Source: Sternotherus odoratus
Taxonomy: Eukaryota > Chordata > Testudines > Kinosternidae
Direction of reading: 5' to 3'
Assembly: GCA_032164245.1 (NCBI GenBank)
Contig: JAVMKO010000003.1
Coordinates: 68,270,390 to 68,334,389 of the forward strand
Length of the DNA: 64,000 bases
The translations under genes and the position numbers were made by a program. Shown one piece after another: positions 1 to 11,259 of the stretch. The notes beneath the pieces are model-generated. The model was given only the letters and a program-made list of their open reading frames with translations. It ran no database searches and had not been told where the DNA came from. The first letter of the stretch is position 1. Every line of letters begins with the position of its first letter.

Positions 1-234
1 AGATTGAGAGCTGCCCTACAGTGGAAAGTGAGTGACTATTGCAGTCTGGAAGCTGGCAACTCCAGACAGCTACCCATCGGTCGCTAACCAGTTTGGAGTG
101 GGAAAGTCAGCCATTGGAATCGTGTTGATGCAAGTTTGCAGGGCCATTAATTGCAACCTGCTCAGAAGAACTATGATTCTAGGTAACGTGCATGACATTG
201 TAGCTGGCTTGGCAAAAAATGGGTTTCCCTAACA
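1..234 (+). pseudogene. PIF/Harbinger transposase fragment
   Basis: The reading frame from about position 9 to 232 encodes a HARBI1-like stretch, including AVWKLATPDSY and a helix-turn-helix-like part QFGVGKSAIGIVLMQV. This is the N-terminal DNA-binding side of Harbinger transposases. A TGA at 38-40 interrupts the frame just before this region, and a stop follows at 230-232. The catalytic DDE domain is absent and the left side is cut by the window edge. It is a dead fragment. The family assignment is by motif recognition. Confidence 0.7.
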
Positions 235-671
235 TTTGTTATACTCTCGTTGGAGCGCAATGGCGCCAATGTAGATACCCAATGTGCACTGATTGGCCTC
301 CAGCCTGTCCCACAATTCCTGTTCTTGCCACTCTGGTCATCACTGTTCACCACAAGGAGAAGTGCTTGTCTGTGCAGGAGAACAAGACATTGGAATGAAC
401 TAGCACATCCCTATTTCCTGTTCCCCACAAAAGGCACAATTCTTTGACTTTGCCTGCATTATATAAACACGTAGCACAGAGTACATATAATGTATATTTT
501 AAAAATTTAGTAAAACCCTCCCTGTCACATTTTTCCACAGCAAGATGATGGGAGAAAGAACTACCCCATCCTGATTGTATTGGACTGTCAACACTGGTTC
601 TCCACTTGTGAGGTAACTCCCTTCTCTTCATGTGTCAGTATAACAACGTCTGCATTGGTAATTTTCACTCC

Positions 672-770
672 ATGAGTCTGAAGAAGTGGGTTTTTTACCC
701 ACAAACGCTTATGCCCAGAATAAATCAGTTAGTCTTTAAGGTGCCACTGGACTCCCTGTGGTTATCTGGT
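672..770 (+). mobile_element. 3' tail of a Penelope-like element
   Basis: The stretch CTGAAGA, GTGGG, loop, CCCAC, then GCTTATGC and AAGGTGCCACTGGACTCC matches the tail of the larger Penelope-like element at 53336-54174 in the same order. It is truncated at its 5' side right at the hammerhead-like core. The conserved GAAA after the second stem strand is altered to AAAC here, so any ribozyme would be inactive. Confidence 0.6.
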
Positions 771-819
771 TTTAAGCGTCTAACTCTTCCGTCATTTTCC
801 TTGGGAAAACATCTCAGAG

Positions 820-2050
820 CCTAACACACACAAAATTTACCTAATATACAGACTATTTTTCCCTTTACTAATTACTCTTACTTATGCATTCTTGTACCTC
901 CCTAAATAATTCTTCTTCCTTTGTGTTTACATCTTTCAAATATATTTGCAAAGCAGTTGAATTTTCTGAAATGATATCATGAACCCTTTAGTCATTACTC
1001 TGCCAAGCTGTACTTAACTTTCTAATCTTTCCTCATGAGTCAGTAGCTCCAGCCTCCAAATAATTTTTGTAACTTTTATCTGAACTCCTTCCAGTTTGCA
1101 GAGATATTTCTGGTAAAGTGCCCAGAACCTAGTGCAGAATTCCAGGTTTGGTCATACCAGAACCATATCCAGCTGAATGGTTATCTTCCTGCTCCGTGAC
1201 ATGGTACTTGTAAGGGCTTGTCTCTACTGTGATTTAGTGTGCCGCAAGCAAAGCACTCTAGCCTGCTGTATATTAAGTGGCTATGAAGACCCTGCTGCCA
1301 CACACTAAAGGTTTCATAGTACGCTTTGATCTACTTGCTCTTTGAAACTTCAGTAGATCAAAGTGCACTATGGAACTTTTAGTGTGCAGCAGCATGGTCC
1401 ACAAGGCCACTTAGTGCATGGCAGGCTAGCTAGAATGCTGTAGACTCCCACTCCGGCTTGCTAAATCACTGTATACACAAGCCCTAAATATGCAGCTCAA
1501 AACTTGTGGGTTTTTTTGGTGACACCACATTTTAAACTTATGTGTAATTTTCTGTTCATTATTATCTTTAGGGTTTTTCCAACATTTTGGCTTTCATATT
1601 AATCCTTCCCATTGAATATTAGTGTTGCAAATTATTTTTTGTTATAGCTTGTGTTTTTCTGAGCTGAATCTCATTTTGTTGTTTTCTTTTTTAACAACTC
1701 TGTGATATTTTGTACTATGTTACTTTCTTCAGTGGTGCCTGCAACATGACTTCCTCCAGACCAGCAAATGAAACAAACCTTCACACCAATGCCTGTAGCA
1801 CTCCACAAATATCTACAAGGCTGTATATCATTACCTTTCTTTATTGTTCATCAGTCAGTTTTCATTTTACATTAATTTGCCAATTTGAGTGATCTTCAGA
1901 GTGAGATTTCATGAGATGCGGCTTAAATCCAAACATATAATATCTATCGCATTTCCTTCAACCATGCATTAAAAAAAATATAACTTTTTTTTAAAAAAAG
2001 CAAGCTCATCTGTTAAGATCTGTTCTTTATAAACCCAGATTGTTTACTGC
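820..2050 (-). mobile_element. CR1 LINE fragment, split by a MITE
   Basis: On the minus strand, 1010-1180 resembles the reverse complement of the CR1 3' region: the TTTCCTCATGAGTCA part, then CTCCTTCCAGTTT, then GCCCAGAACC. The AT-rich part after 1487 looks like a continuation (TTTCTGAGCTGAATCTCATTTT). The Harbinger-like MITE at 1214-1484 separates the two parts. The outer limits are approximate. A further short CR1-like piece may lie at 2350-2440. Confidence 0.45.
1214..1484. mobile_element. Harbinger-type MITE with TAA duplication
   Basis: This is a 271-bp foldback element. Its left end GGGCTTGTCTCTACTGTGAT and right end ATCACTGTATACACAAGCCC are inverted copies. It is flanked by TAA at 1211-1213 and TAA at 1485-1487, the TWA-type 3-bp duplication of PIF/Harbinger elements. 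The interior is also nearly palindromic (GATCTACTTG around the centre). It has no coding capacity and lies within the CR1 fragment. Confidence 0.75.
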
Positions 2051-2084
2051 TTCGGATTCTGTTATCCTTTAGGATCCATTTTTT

Positions 2085-2200
2085 CAAACGTGGCTGGTCT
2101 AAAGCCAAGTTGAGGTGCCGAAGTTAATGGCGTTATCTGGGTGTCTAAAAAAACATTTAGCTCAATTTTGGCACCTGGCTTTGAAAATGTGATTTGGATT
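2085..2200. repeat. TTTTCAAA-ended foldback repeat
   Basis: TTTTTTCAAACGTGGC at the left and GCTTTGAAAATGTGA at the right are imperfect inverted copies enclosing about 115 bp with TTGAGGTGCC and TTTGGCACCT. Similar fragments occur at 6417-6560 and around 46430-46500 and 58590. The class is unknown. Confidence 0.4.
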
Positions 2201-2267
2201 TTCAGTGCTTCCATTTTTTTATCAAGAATATAAATTAGACTCAGGATATTTGGAGCACGAATCATAC

Positions 2268-2337
2268 CTTTGTTTGTGCATGAACAGCCCCTAGCACAAT
2301 GAGTGATTGGATGTTATCAAAGTACAAATAATAATTG
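2268..2337 (+). repeat. Retroposon 3' tail
   Basis: CCCCTAGCACAATGA, followed by GTACAAATAATAATT, resembles the 3' tail of an amniote non-LTR retroposon family, which ends in an AT-rich microsatellite. A longer copy of the same kind lies in opposite orientation at 60190-60480. Confidence 0.4.
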
Positions 2338-2520
2338 CCAATAGAAGTTGTCTTATCTTTTTTGAAGATAGGCACCACATTTGTTTCTCGCCATTCTTAT
2401 AGCACCTCCTTTGTTCTTGAGTTTTTCAAACTAATAGCCTGCAAGAGAGTGAGAAAGAGTGATTGTTTAGTGAGAAACCTCTTTGAGAAACCTCTTTGAG
2501 AAGTACATTTACAACACAAA

Positions 2521-2803
2521 GGGCTTGTCCTCACTAGTGGGGGGGATCGACGGCAGATACGCAACTTCAGCTACGTGAATCACGTAGCTGAAGTTTGCGT
2601 ATCTGCCGCCGACTTACCACCCGTCCCCACGTCAGCGGCTGTTGGCGGCACGCTCCCCCGTCGACTCCAGCTTGCGCCTCTCGGCGAGCTGGAGTTCCGG
2701 AGTCGACGGGAGCCACGGGCGATCGATTTATCGCGTCTTAACGAGATGCAATAAATCGATCGCCAGAAGATCGATCTCGGACCGCGGTAGTGAAGACGAG
2801 CCC
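2521..2803. mobile_element. Palindromic MITE (Chompy-like)
   Basis: The ends GGGCTTGTCCTCACT and AGTGAAGACGAGCCC are inverted copies. Inside are a long perfect-like hairpin (CTTCAGCTACGTGAATCACGTAGCTGAAG) at 2566-2594 and a second one (CGATTTATCGC and GCAATAAATCG) around 2725-2762. The copy at 41097-41370 shares the same two hairpins. The name Chompy, for crocodilian and turtle elements of this style, is from memory. I see no clean target duplication because it is inserted at the edge of another element. Confidence 0.65.
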
Positions 2804-3087
2804 TATAACAAAAAACAACCTCCACCCCCCACTCTCATTGCAGCAAATCTCAGAGCCAGGGTCTACAGACTCAGATATATGCTACAGAGCTAAAAATAGC
2901 AGTGTAGACATTCCAGTGTGGGGTGTAAGACACACACCTGGTTTCAGAGCTTGAGTGCCACCCTGAGTGAAAACATCTACATAGCTATTTTTAGCACCGT
3001 AGTGTGAGCCCCACAAGCCCGAATCTGTATACCTGGGCTCTGAGACTCACTGCTACGGGAGTTGTTTTTTGCAGTGAAGTCATACCC
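2804..3087. mobile_element. Foldback MITE, left end lost
   Basis: The right arm (GAGTTGTTTTTTGCAGTGAAG, then CATACCC) is an inverted match of the left part AACAAAAAACAACCTCC. The sub-terminal CTAAAAATAGCAGTGTAGAC and CTATTTTTAGCACCGTAG are also inverted copies. TTA follows the right end. The left terminus is missing where the neighbouring MITE at 2521-2803 inserted. Confidence 0.5.
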
Positions 3088-3095
3088 TTAGTGTA

Positions 3096-4979
3096 TATGA
3101 AGTAACATTGTCACAGGTGACAAATTACCTAAGGATTTGTTCCCCATTGTCCAAATCTTCATTTGAATATATTAAGCAAGGGGAGAGAAAGAGGATAAGG
3201 TGCATGCATTTGAATAACTACAGATGCATATATCCAAATCTGATCATATCCAGAGTTGTAGAGTGGAAAGGGTCATCTGTTGGTTAGCGATGGGCATAAC
3301 TGAAAGTCAGGACTGCTAGAGTCTGTCTCTAGCTCTGAGAGAAGAATATTGTCTAGCAATTGGAGCAGCAGATATTGTTATCAAGCACACGCAGTAGACA
3401 TTCATTCTGAAAACAGTGCAGTTAAGTGAGACTTTGTCTGTTATATTGGGTTCTTCTCCTTGTCTGTCTTTAACTATCTCGTGCAACCTCTCAGTTACCT
3501 TACTGGCAAAACAGATTATGTATATACAGATACAGCTCTCAGCATTAGTGCTAGTACTCATCCACAGGGAAGAATAGGGAAGGGATGTACTCTAATATCA
3601 TTTAGAAATAGCTTCTTAGATGGTTCCCAGAGTGAAGAGAGCTTTCCAAGAAGTGATCACATTCTCACACTCAGGCAACTTTGAACACATTCTTTATCTT
3701 TAAAAGGAAACAACAGAATCGGTCAGTAAATCAAATGAGGTCCTGGTCTTGTCTGCTGTAATCTTGTAATGCAAAAACATATTGTTGTAAAATCGGGCAT
3801 TAGGACTGGACATTTGAAACAGGAACTGTCATGGCTGAAACTCTTTCTGTGTTTAGAGAATAGCGGGTAAAATATCATGTGTTTTATAAGATAAGACTAT
3901 ATGTTTTCCACACCTAATGTCTTGTCTTTATTATTCTCTAAAGACAGCTGTTGTGGTGACTGCTCTGGGGAATCTTTAGATACATAGCAATAGGCAGATC
4001 ATATTTCATTTATTATGTACAGTAATACCCTCTCCCATAATCACTGCACACTTTCTTTTTGTGTTTGTTTTATTTATAAAAATAGAGATTGTGTATCTTG
4101 CCAAAGAATCCTCATCTCATTTTAACTGTTGTCTGTATGCAATGAAATATCTAAAGAGTAAATGTTCCTGCTTCAACTTTGTAGAACTGCTAGTATCAGT
4201 TTCCATGGTTGGTAAACAGAGCCATCCATCACCTCTGCTAACACTATGATTTGGTCAGTTCCCTAATTCCAACTTCCCCTTCCTTCCAGAGAACTGTTAT
4301 CTGTTATCTGCATAGAAATATTCAGAAACAGATGAGTGCTTTTTTAGTAATATATGTAATTTAGAAATCTATTCAACAAAATAAGAGGCTATTTCAGAGG
4401 AACATCCTAAACGATCCATGTTTCCCAGCTTCAGGGTCATATACCAAGGTTACATATGGGTCACTAAGCTTTCAGTAACAAGCTCAAACTCATGATGGGG
4501 AGGTTTTTTATGTTAAATGATATATTTTAGAAGTAAATTCTACTCAACTGGAGAGGGGAAATAGACAGCAGTAACTATTAAAATGCCATTAAGGGTACCT
4601 TCTGGAAACAACCTTTGTCCTTATCTTCCGAGGGTGTTGGAGGAGTTGAGGGGGCATGGTAAGGGCACAACAACTCTGTAAACTTACTACTTTTTGTTCT
4701 AGTAGTGTTATATATTTTTGTGTCAAATATGAACTAAAACAGATTTGGTTAGTTGTTTCCTATTTGATTTTAATGATTATACACAAAATAGCTTGTTAAA
4801 AGAACATTGCAAAGGTTGCAAAATCAAGCACTCAGAAGTTAGAAAATACCAGAATTAAAATGATTTCTGCGACCATAATTTGCCCCCCTTATGCATATAT
4901 GTTATGATACCAGTCTTTAATTACATAACATACCGGTACTTTTTTTTTTCACAGGACCTCCTGCCTTATTCAGTTCATA
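3096..4979. other. Intergenic stretch, nothing recognised
   Basis: AT-rich sequence without a convincing open frame, RNA gene or repeat that I can name. The longest open frames are under 85 codons, with ordinary stop density around them. Confidence 0.6.
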
Positions 4980-4987
4980 GGCTAGAC

Positions 4988-5352
4988 CAGTGGTTCTCAA
5001 TCAGGGGTCCGAGGTTTCCCGGGGGCCGCCAACAGATTTCAGGAGGTCCGCCAAGCAGGGCAAGTGTTAGACTCCCTGGAGCCCAAGGCAGAAATCTAAA
5101 GCCCCGTCATGTGCGGCTGAAGCCTGGGGCCCTGAACCCTGCTACCTGGGACTGAAGTCAAAGCCTCAGCAACTTAGCTTTGTGGGGCTCCCTGTGGTAT
5201 GGGGCCCAGGGCAGTAGCCTTGCTTGCTACCCCCTAATGCCATGTCTGGCTTTTATATGCAGAAAAAAGTTGTGGCACAGCTGGGCAATAGAGTTTTTTA
5301 TAACATGTGAGGAAGGGGGGAACCTCCGGAAGAAAAAGGTTGAGAACTCCTG
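4988..5352. mobile_element. hAT non-autonomous element
   Basis: Its termini are CAGTGGTTCTCAATC and the inverted GTTGAGAACTCCTG. The flanks GGCTAGAC (4980-4987) and GGATAGTC (5353-5360) agree at 6 of 8 bases, as expected for an aged 8-bp hAT duplication. It is non-coding, 365 bp. The same family forms the outer shell at 30558-32663 (shared AGCAACTTA, GGGGCTCCCTGTGG and TTTTATAACATG parts). Confidence 0.8.
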
Positions 5353-5426
5353 GGATAGTCAGTGCTCTCTTACTGAGCAGTTGTTCAATATTTTATTTTC
5401 TCATTGTTCACTGTGTGGGTCTATGG

Positions 5427-5759
5427 CAACAGTTCTCAAACCAGAGGTTGCGACCCCCCGAAGGGTCGCCATTGGCTTCCAGGGGGGTTGCGAGCTCCCG
5501 GCGCCGCTGAAAAGCCGCCAAATGAATCACTTCCGAATTCGGCAGCTTTTTGGCGGACATGGCGAGTGCTCCTGAGAGTTTGCGGAAGTGATTCTTTCCG
5601 GTTTCTGTGAACACTCGGGAGCGCTCAGCATGTCCTCCGAAAAGCCACCGAATGCGTAAGTGATTCATTTGGTGGCTTTTTAGCAGACATAGAAGGGTTC
5701 GCAGAGCAAAGCATCTATTTAAAAATGGGTCACAGTTCAGCAAAGTTTGAGAACCGCTG
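5427..5759. mobile_element. hAT non-autonomous element, foldback
   Basis: Its termini are CAACAGTTCTCAAAC and GTTTGAGAACCGCTG. The flanks TCTATGGC and ATTATGGC agree at 6 of 8 bases. The interior consists of inverted copies of AAAGCCGCCAAATGAATCAC and related blocks, so the element folds into a long hairpin. The relative at 15315-15583 has the same AAAAGCCGCC and GGCGGACATGC blocks. Confidence 0.7.
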
Positions 5760-5829
5760 ATTATGGCTTATTTACTGCACATTATTCAAACCCTGTTCTG
5801 AAGACAGATATATTGATTTCTTTAGGGGT

Positions 5830-5990
5830 CTGTCTATGGCCCACATCACTATAGTGTCTGAGTGCTTCACAGATATTAATTAATTAATCTTCACAATACT
5901 GCTGTGAGGTGGTATTATTAATCACACTTTACAGATGCGGAATTGAAACAGTGAGCACTTAAGGTCAAAAAGTGTCCACTAATTTTGGTT
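5830..5990 (-). repeat. MIR SINE fragment
   Basis: GTGAGGTGGTATTATTAATC followed by CACTTTACAGATG and GAATTGAAACAGTGAGCAC is the reverse complement of the MIR core and flanking parts. It is old and diverged, which fits an ancient amniote SINE. Confidence 0.55.
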
Positions 5991-6416
5991 GCACAATTTG
6001 AAATACCGAGAACCTGATTTTTTTCAGAGTCTTGGCCATACCCTCCTCCTCCTAGGCAGAGCTGGGGCAGCTTCAGTCCTGGCTCAGGGATAGGAGTGAA
6101 CCCAGGTGTCAGCAGTTGGTCAGCCAGTGGCTCCCCAGCTTCCTCTTACACCTGTACATCCTGTCAGACATTTCACTCTGATGGAGTTTGGGCATCAGTG
6201 TAAGGATCTGAGATTAGGGCTGAAGTTAAATCAGAGGCATAGAGAGAGCCTGATCCTGACACAAGAACTCCTGACTCACCAAGTCTCCTTTAAGGCAGTG
6301 GGAATACTTGGGAGACTAAGAGTTTTCAGAATCGGGCTTAGGAAAGGCAAAAGGGGGGGAAGGGGGAAATCAGGGGTCATGTGGGTGTAAACAAGGGCAG
6401 AATTTGGACCACGATG

Positions 6417-6560
6417 GGCCAGATTTTCAAAAAAGATAAGCTGCCAAAGGAGTGGCCAGTCTCCCACTGAGAGCTGTCAGATTCTGAGCTCTTCAAAAAT
6501 CTGGCCACTTAACTTAGGTGCTTAAATGGGAATGATTGAGCACTGAGATCTTTTGAAAAT
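6417..6560. repeat. Foldback repeat with CAGATTTTCAAA ends
   Basis: GGCCAGATTTTCAAAAAAG on the left and TTTTGAAAATGTGGCTC on the right are inverted copies. The interior has AACTTAGGTGCTTAAATGGG, a signature shared with other TTTTCAAA-ended fragments in the window. No target duplication is visible. Confidence 0.45.
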
Positions 6561-6564
6561 GTGG

Positions 6565-9400
6565 CTCTGGATGTTCATCAGGACTGGAAACTCATTGCAT
6601 GCAGTTAAGTTTGGTGTTCAGACATTAAAGGTTTGGAAAATTAGAACTGAAATAAACCAGAGCCTGCTGAATGGGGGAGGAAATGTATTACAAACATTTA
6701 TGAAAGCAGAAGTATGAAATAGAAGAAAGTTAAGCTATTAATTACAAGTCAGGTTTGATAAAATGCAACCAGAAACATGATTTGGTTTTTTATGTCTCCC
6801 CTCTCTGCAGTTTAAACTGTTAGATTTGATTTTACTGCTGGAAGTGTATCAGAGTGTACATCGAAATACCAGAAAAGTATACTCCAGATCGTGAATCCTT
6901 CAGAAATAAACCACTGACTGTAGCTTGCCAGTAATCCAGCAATAGAGTCTTAACTTTTTATTTTCTAAATGAATTTATTCTAGATTAATTTGAAAAGTAG
7001 GACATGCTCTGCTTTAAAAAGAAAAATGCCAAGATTAGACTGATTGGCTCCCAATGGTCAGCTCGAGAGGGGCATTCAGCACAAAGTTAACTTAAATATT
7101 CACTTGAGTTTTCATTCATATGTGGTATGACCTTGCTAAGATATTTTCTTCTCAGTTCATATATGCAGTTGTAGCAATACAATGATAAGTTAACTCAGTG
7201 TAATTTAAAAAAAATAGTAAAGGACAAGGATAAAAATGTAGTGCTCAGTGGAGTTTGTAGCCTGCTCCGTGCAAAGAAAATTAAGAGGGTACCTTGGTTG
7301 CCATAAGAGCTGTGTAAAAGAACAAGTCGAGTGGAATTGTAGCTTGAAAACATTTGGCAATTGACGTAAAAGAAAAAAGGGAAGCCAGATTTGGGACCCA
7401 ATCCTACTACCTTACTTACACAAATAGTCCTATTGAATCCAATGTGATTTCAATGAATGAATAAGGGGTGCAGGCTTAGGCACTTAAACATAACAATTGT
7501 TAGGACTTCATGGGCCAGATCCTTGAGTGGGTGAGGGCAGCTTTTCCTGGTACAAAAGTGCTATAAGATTGCCTACCTGACCTCACACTTGTGAAGGATC
7601 TCTCCTTCATAGTGGGATGCTTGAATGACACAGTCACAGTAGCATCTCCTACAATGTGTCTGCCCCTCACCCCCATTAGGTGGTGCCAGAAGCATTTCCA
7701 GAGGGGAAAGAGGGTTGCGGTGTCCCTATGTTCTGACAAATTTTATCTCTGAGAACAGCCCTTTGGGCAGCCAGTGCAAGTTAGAGCAAGCTGAAGACCG
7801 CTCTAAATTTCAGAATGGAACTGGCCCAGCACCAGATTGGCTCAGGATCAAGGGGCAACAAAGATGGGCTTCATAAGCAGCGGATGTAATAGGCCAGCGC
7901 AGCCACTGCTGACCTGCCACTGGACATCTGGACTGTGGTGGCCCGCCTGCACTCTGCCTCTTCCCATCCCTTCCCCAAGGATCCCAACACCTGCTGCTGT
8001 CTGGCTGAGTCCCTCCTCTCCTCCATTCCACTCCTCTCCTCCAGAAGTCTCTGCTGGTTCCCATGTACCTCCTCTTCTCCCCCCTCTTCTCCCCCACAAG
8101 CCCCTGCCACTTGTCGCATTGCTGCGGGCAGTGGGGGTCTCACGGGTGAAGGGGTGGAGAAGAGGAGGAATTTGGTTAGTGGTGGAGGCCTTTTCAGGGG
8201 AAGAGGGGAAGGAGTGGAGGAACACAGTGAGCAGTGGGGTAGGGCCTGGAGCAGAGGCGGGGCTGCAGGCAGAAGAGGCAGGGCCTCGGGTGGAAGAGGC
8301 AGGACGGGGAGCTAGTCTTCCCCAGGGGAAGTTTTACCCGCTGCCCATGGTGGGCTTCTTTATCCTTGGAACTGGAGTTGAGAAGAGTTCAGAAGGTCTC
8401 GTGTGTCCACTTGTTTTTAGCTGGTCAGGTTAAGGTCTAAATACTCCATTTAATTGAACCTTGTTTACTCTTTTGCCTATGTGCAAAATGCAGGTAAAAA
8501 ATGTTATCTAATGAGAGTTGCTGTGTTTTATACTCACTTCACACAGGTGTAAATGACAACACAAACTGCAAAGCTGTAGAAAATCAGGTCAGTAGATTTT
8601 ATAGTGTATCAAATAAGGTTTCTGATCCTGTGAACACTGATACATGTGAGCAATTTGTAGCTTCAGTGGGCCTACTCATTTGAGAAATCGAACTGATGGG
8701 TATAATTCTTTGCAGGATTCTTTACATATCCTGTGTAGTCATATTTTAGATTATTGTCCCTTTTTGTAATATTGCTACAATTCATGGGCCTCTGATGCTA
8801 CCCTTTGTTCCATGTGAGTTATTTACTGAATCTGAAATTGAATACGTTTCTATTTAATGGCTTTCCGTCCATTCCCATGCCTGTCCAGCATCAAGCCCTT
8901 GGAGTGGCATGCCATACAGCATATTTTAAAATGTTAGCAAAACAGAATAGTAGGACACAGAATTTAAGTATAAAGGGTCACAAGGCTTCAGAGGATGTGT
9001 GATGTATGTGCATAGGTATATTCAAGTGGTTAACAGCAGTGGAAAATGTTTTGTGGTTTTTCATTATTTGCATAAGCTGTCCTCACCTCTTAGATGTTAG
9101 AGTGGGTAAATAAAAAACATTCTTTTTGCTTGCTCTTCATTAGTGTTACCAGACTTAACTGATTCTGTGGGAATATACTTATGCTCACATTTTTAAAAAA
9201 AGACAGTTAATCAAAGCTGACTTCAAAGTAAAGCTGTGTGAAATTCTTTGGCCTAAAATCTGTCCTCCTCCCCACTGAAAAATGCAAGATTAAAGTCAAC
9301 TCAAATATTTTACTAATGTGTGTTAATGTCAGTAAATTAGGTCTGGGGAAAAAAAATCAGAAATGTTGGGTCAGCTTCACAAAACAGAAAAGAAGATAGT
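6565..9400. other. Intergenic stretch, partly GC-rich
   Basis: No gene recognised. GGGCCAGATCC at 7513 and ACTGGCCCAGC near 7829 may be the ends of a roughly 320-bp MITE. The part at about 7880-8330 is GC-rich with GGAGGG and CAGAAGAGGCAGGG repeats, and it is open in several frames on both strands at once. That is typical of purine-biased repeat DNA rather than a gene. Confidence 0.45.
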
Positions 9401-9407
9401 GGTGATG

Positions 9408-9480
9408 GTATATGTCCTAGTGGTTAGTCCACTCAGCTGGCTTGTAGAAAACTAGGGTCAAGTCCCTGCTCCAGAGTGCC
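9408..9480 (+). repeat. tRNA-derived SINE fragment
   Basis: CCTAGTGGTTAGTCCACTC resembles an internal A box of a tRNA-derived SINE head, and GGGTCAAGTCCCTGCTCC resembles the B box at suitable spacing. It is short and degraded; the family is not determined. Confidence 0.4.
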
Positions 9481-9721
9481 CTTAATCATCAGTGTACTGG
9501 GTATTGCAGGGTGTCCTCTTTCAAATCCCTCCTATTGAAGCTATTCCACTTTGTATGAATAATTATATATTCACTGGAGGAATTGCGGGTTGATCAAAAT
9601 AATTTCTTTCCTGACTTTCTTATTTGTCAAAATTTCCACAAATGTTCAATTCAGGTTGACCCCACACACAAAAAAAATCCCCAATTTTTTGGACCTATCA
9701 GCAACCATAAAATCAGTTCTC

Positions 9722-10568
9722 GGGCATGTCTTCACTACCACTTTAATTCGACCTTAACAACGTTAGGTTGAATTAAACGTGTACCTGTCTTCACATACAT
9801 GCCCTTAAAGTCGATTTAAAGGGCCCTCAAAATCGAATTTGTAACTCCTGCCTGACGAGAGAAGTAAGGCTAAAATCGACTTCTCTATGTCTAATGTGAG
9901 TAGTGAAGAGGCATCTGAAGTTAAGCCTCCGACCTCCGAGCAGCCCCGCGAGGGGGGGGCTGTTCGGGCAGGCGGAGGGTCCGCGGGGCTGCTGGGGGGG
10001 GGGGGGAGCCTGCGCGGGGCTGCTTAGGCGATCGGCTCAGCTCTCTGGTCAATTTCACCAGGCAGCTGAGCGGATCGCCCAAGCAGCCCTGCGCCGGCTC
10101 CCCCCTCCCTCGGGCGGGGGGGGGGCTGTTCAGGCGGGAGGGGGGGTCCGCGGGGCTGCTGGGGGGGGGGGGGGGAGCCCGCGCAGGGCGATCAGCTCAG
10201 CTCTCTGGTCAATTTCACCAGAAAGCAGAGCGGATCGCCCAAGCAACCCCGCGCTGGCTCCCCCTCACCCCTCGGGCGGGTGGGTATGGCGGGGGGGGGC
10301 TGTTCGGGCGGGGGGGGGCTGTTCGGGCGGGGGGGGCGCGGGGCTGCTTGGGCGGGGGGGGGGGGGGTCCAGCACGCATTGCACTGTGGGCTACCTACCC
10401 ACAGTGCAATGCGGGCTATGTCGACCCCTGCAAAAGTTCTAGGACAGACAGTGTCGACCACTGTCGACCTGCTGTCCTGGTGGGGACACACTGATTTGAT
10501 TTTCTAAACTCGAGTTTAGAAAATCGAATTAAGGGAAATCGACCTAGTCCTGTAGTGAAGACATACCC
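9722..10568. mobile_element. Short-TIR DNA element with GC-rich duplicated core
   Basis: The left end GGGCATGTCTTCACTAC and right end GTAGTGAAGACATACCC are inverted copies flanked by CTC (9719-9721) and CTC (10569-10571). That is a 3-bp duplication, as in Harbinger elements, although not the preferred TWA. The AT-rich arms contain TTTAATTCGACC and AATCGAATT motifs. The core (about 9930-10370) is a tandem duplication of a G-run-rich block containing GCGATCGGCTCAGCTCTCTG and TGGTCAATTTCACCA. The open frames there are artefacts of composition. Confidence 0.7.
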
Positions 10569-11134
10569 CTCCACACAGCTCTACTTTATAGTATTTGATT
10601 TAAAATGGCAGTTCAATGATTTTAATGTTATGCATATTTGCTAAGAAAACACAGAACTGGTCATTATGTCAGGCATTACATGTTCATTGTTTTCGGGGCA
10701 CTGCTTCATAGTTTGGGATAACAAAGACAAAATGATATACAAAATTAGATTGTTAAAGTTATACAGTTATGTTGACAAAGTGGTAGAATAATAATTTTTA
10801 TTTTTAGAATTATATTAGAATGCTTTAAGTGTACTCAAATGAATAAATATTATACTTGCTTCATAGCCTACAGTATTTTAATAAATGTGGATTGAAATAT
10901 ATACCCTTCCTTAAGAAAGCCCATGGAAGAGGCCTAAGGGGAAACTTTGTAAGGATCAGGACATTGCCTCCCTGTGTAGAAGAACCAGAGGTTTGGCATC
11001 CAAAACCTCTTAAATATTGAGGGAATCTGCTAGAGATGTAGGGCCATCTTCATGGAGCCTCCTGTGCCTCTACACTGGGTCCTTGCTCCTTGTGGTTGAG
11101 CCACAGCTTCCTGACAGTACAGCTCCTATGGAGC

Positions 11135-11222
11135 TGCACTGGGATGATTTAGTTGGGGGTTGGTCCTGCTTTGAGCAGGGGATTGGACTAGATGACCTCC
11201 TGATATTCTGTGATTCTATGCA
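11135..11222 (+). mobile_element. CR1 LINE 3' end
   Basis: GGGATGATTTAGTTGG, GGACTAGATGACCTCCTG and the terminal TTCTGTGATTCTATG match the conserved CR1 3' UTR and its octamer-like tail. It is 5'-truncated, as usual for CR1. The flanking 11000-11135 may belong to the same insertion. Confidence 0.8.
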
Positions 11223-11259
11223 CTACCAATTTAGCCAGGAACTGCCCCAGAAAGCCCCC

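Noticed and set aside
7837..8433. 198-codon frame in a GC-rich stretch
   Set aside because: Both strands and several frames are open together, the composition is simple, and there is no known motif.
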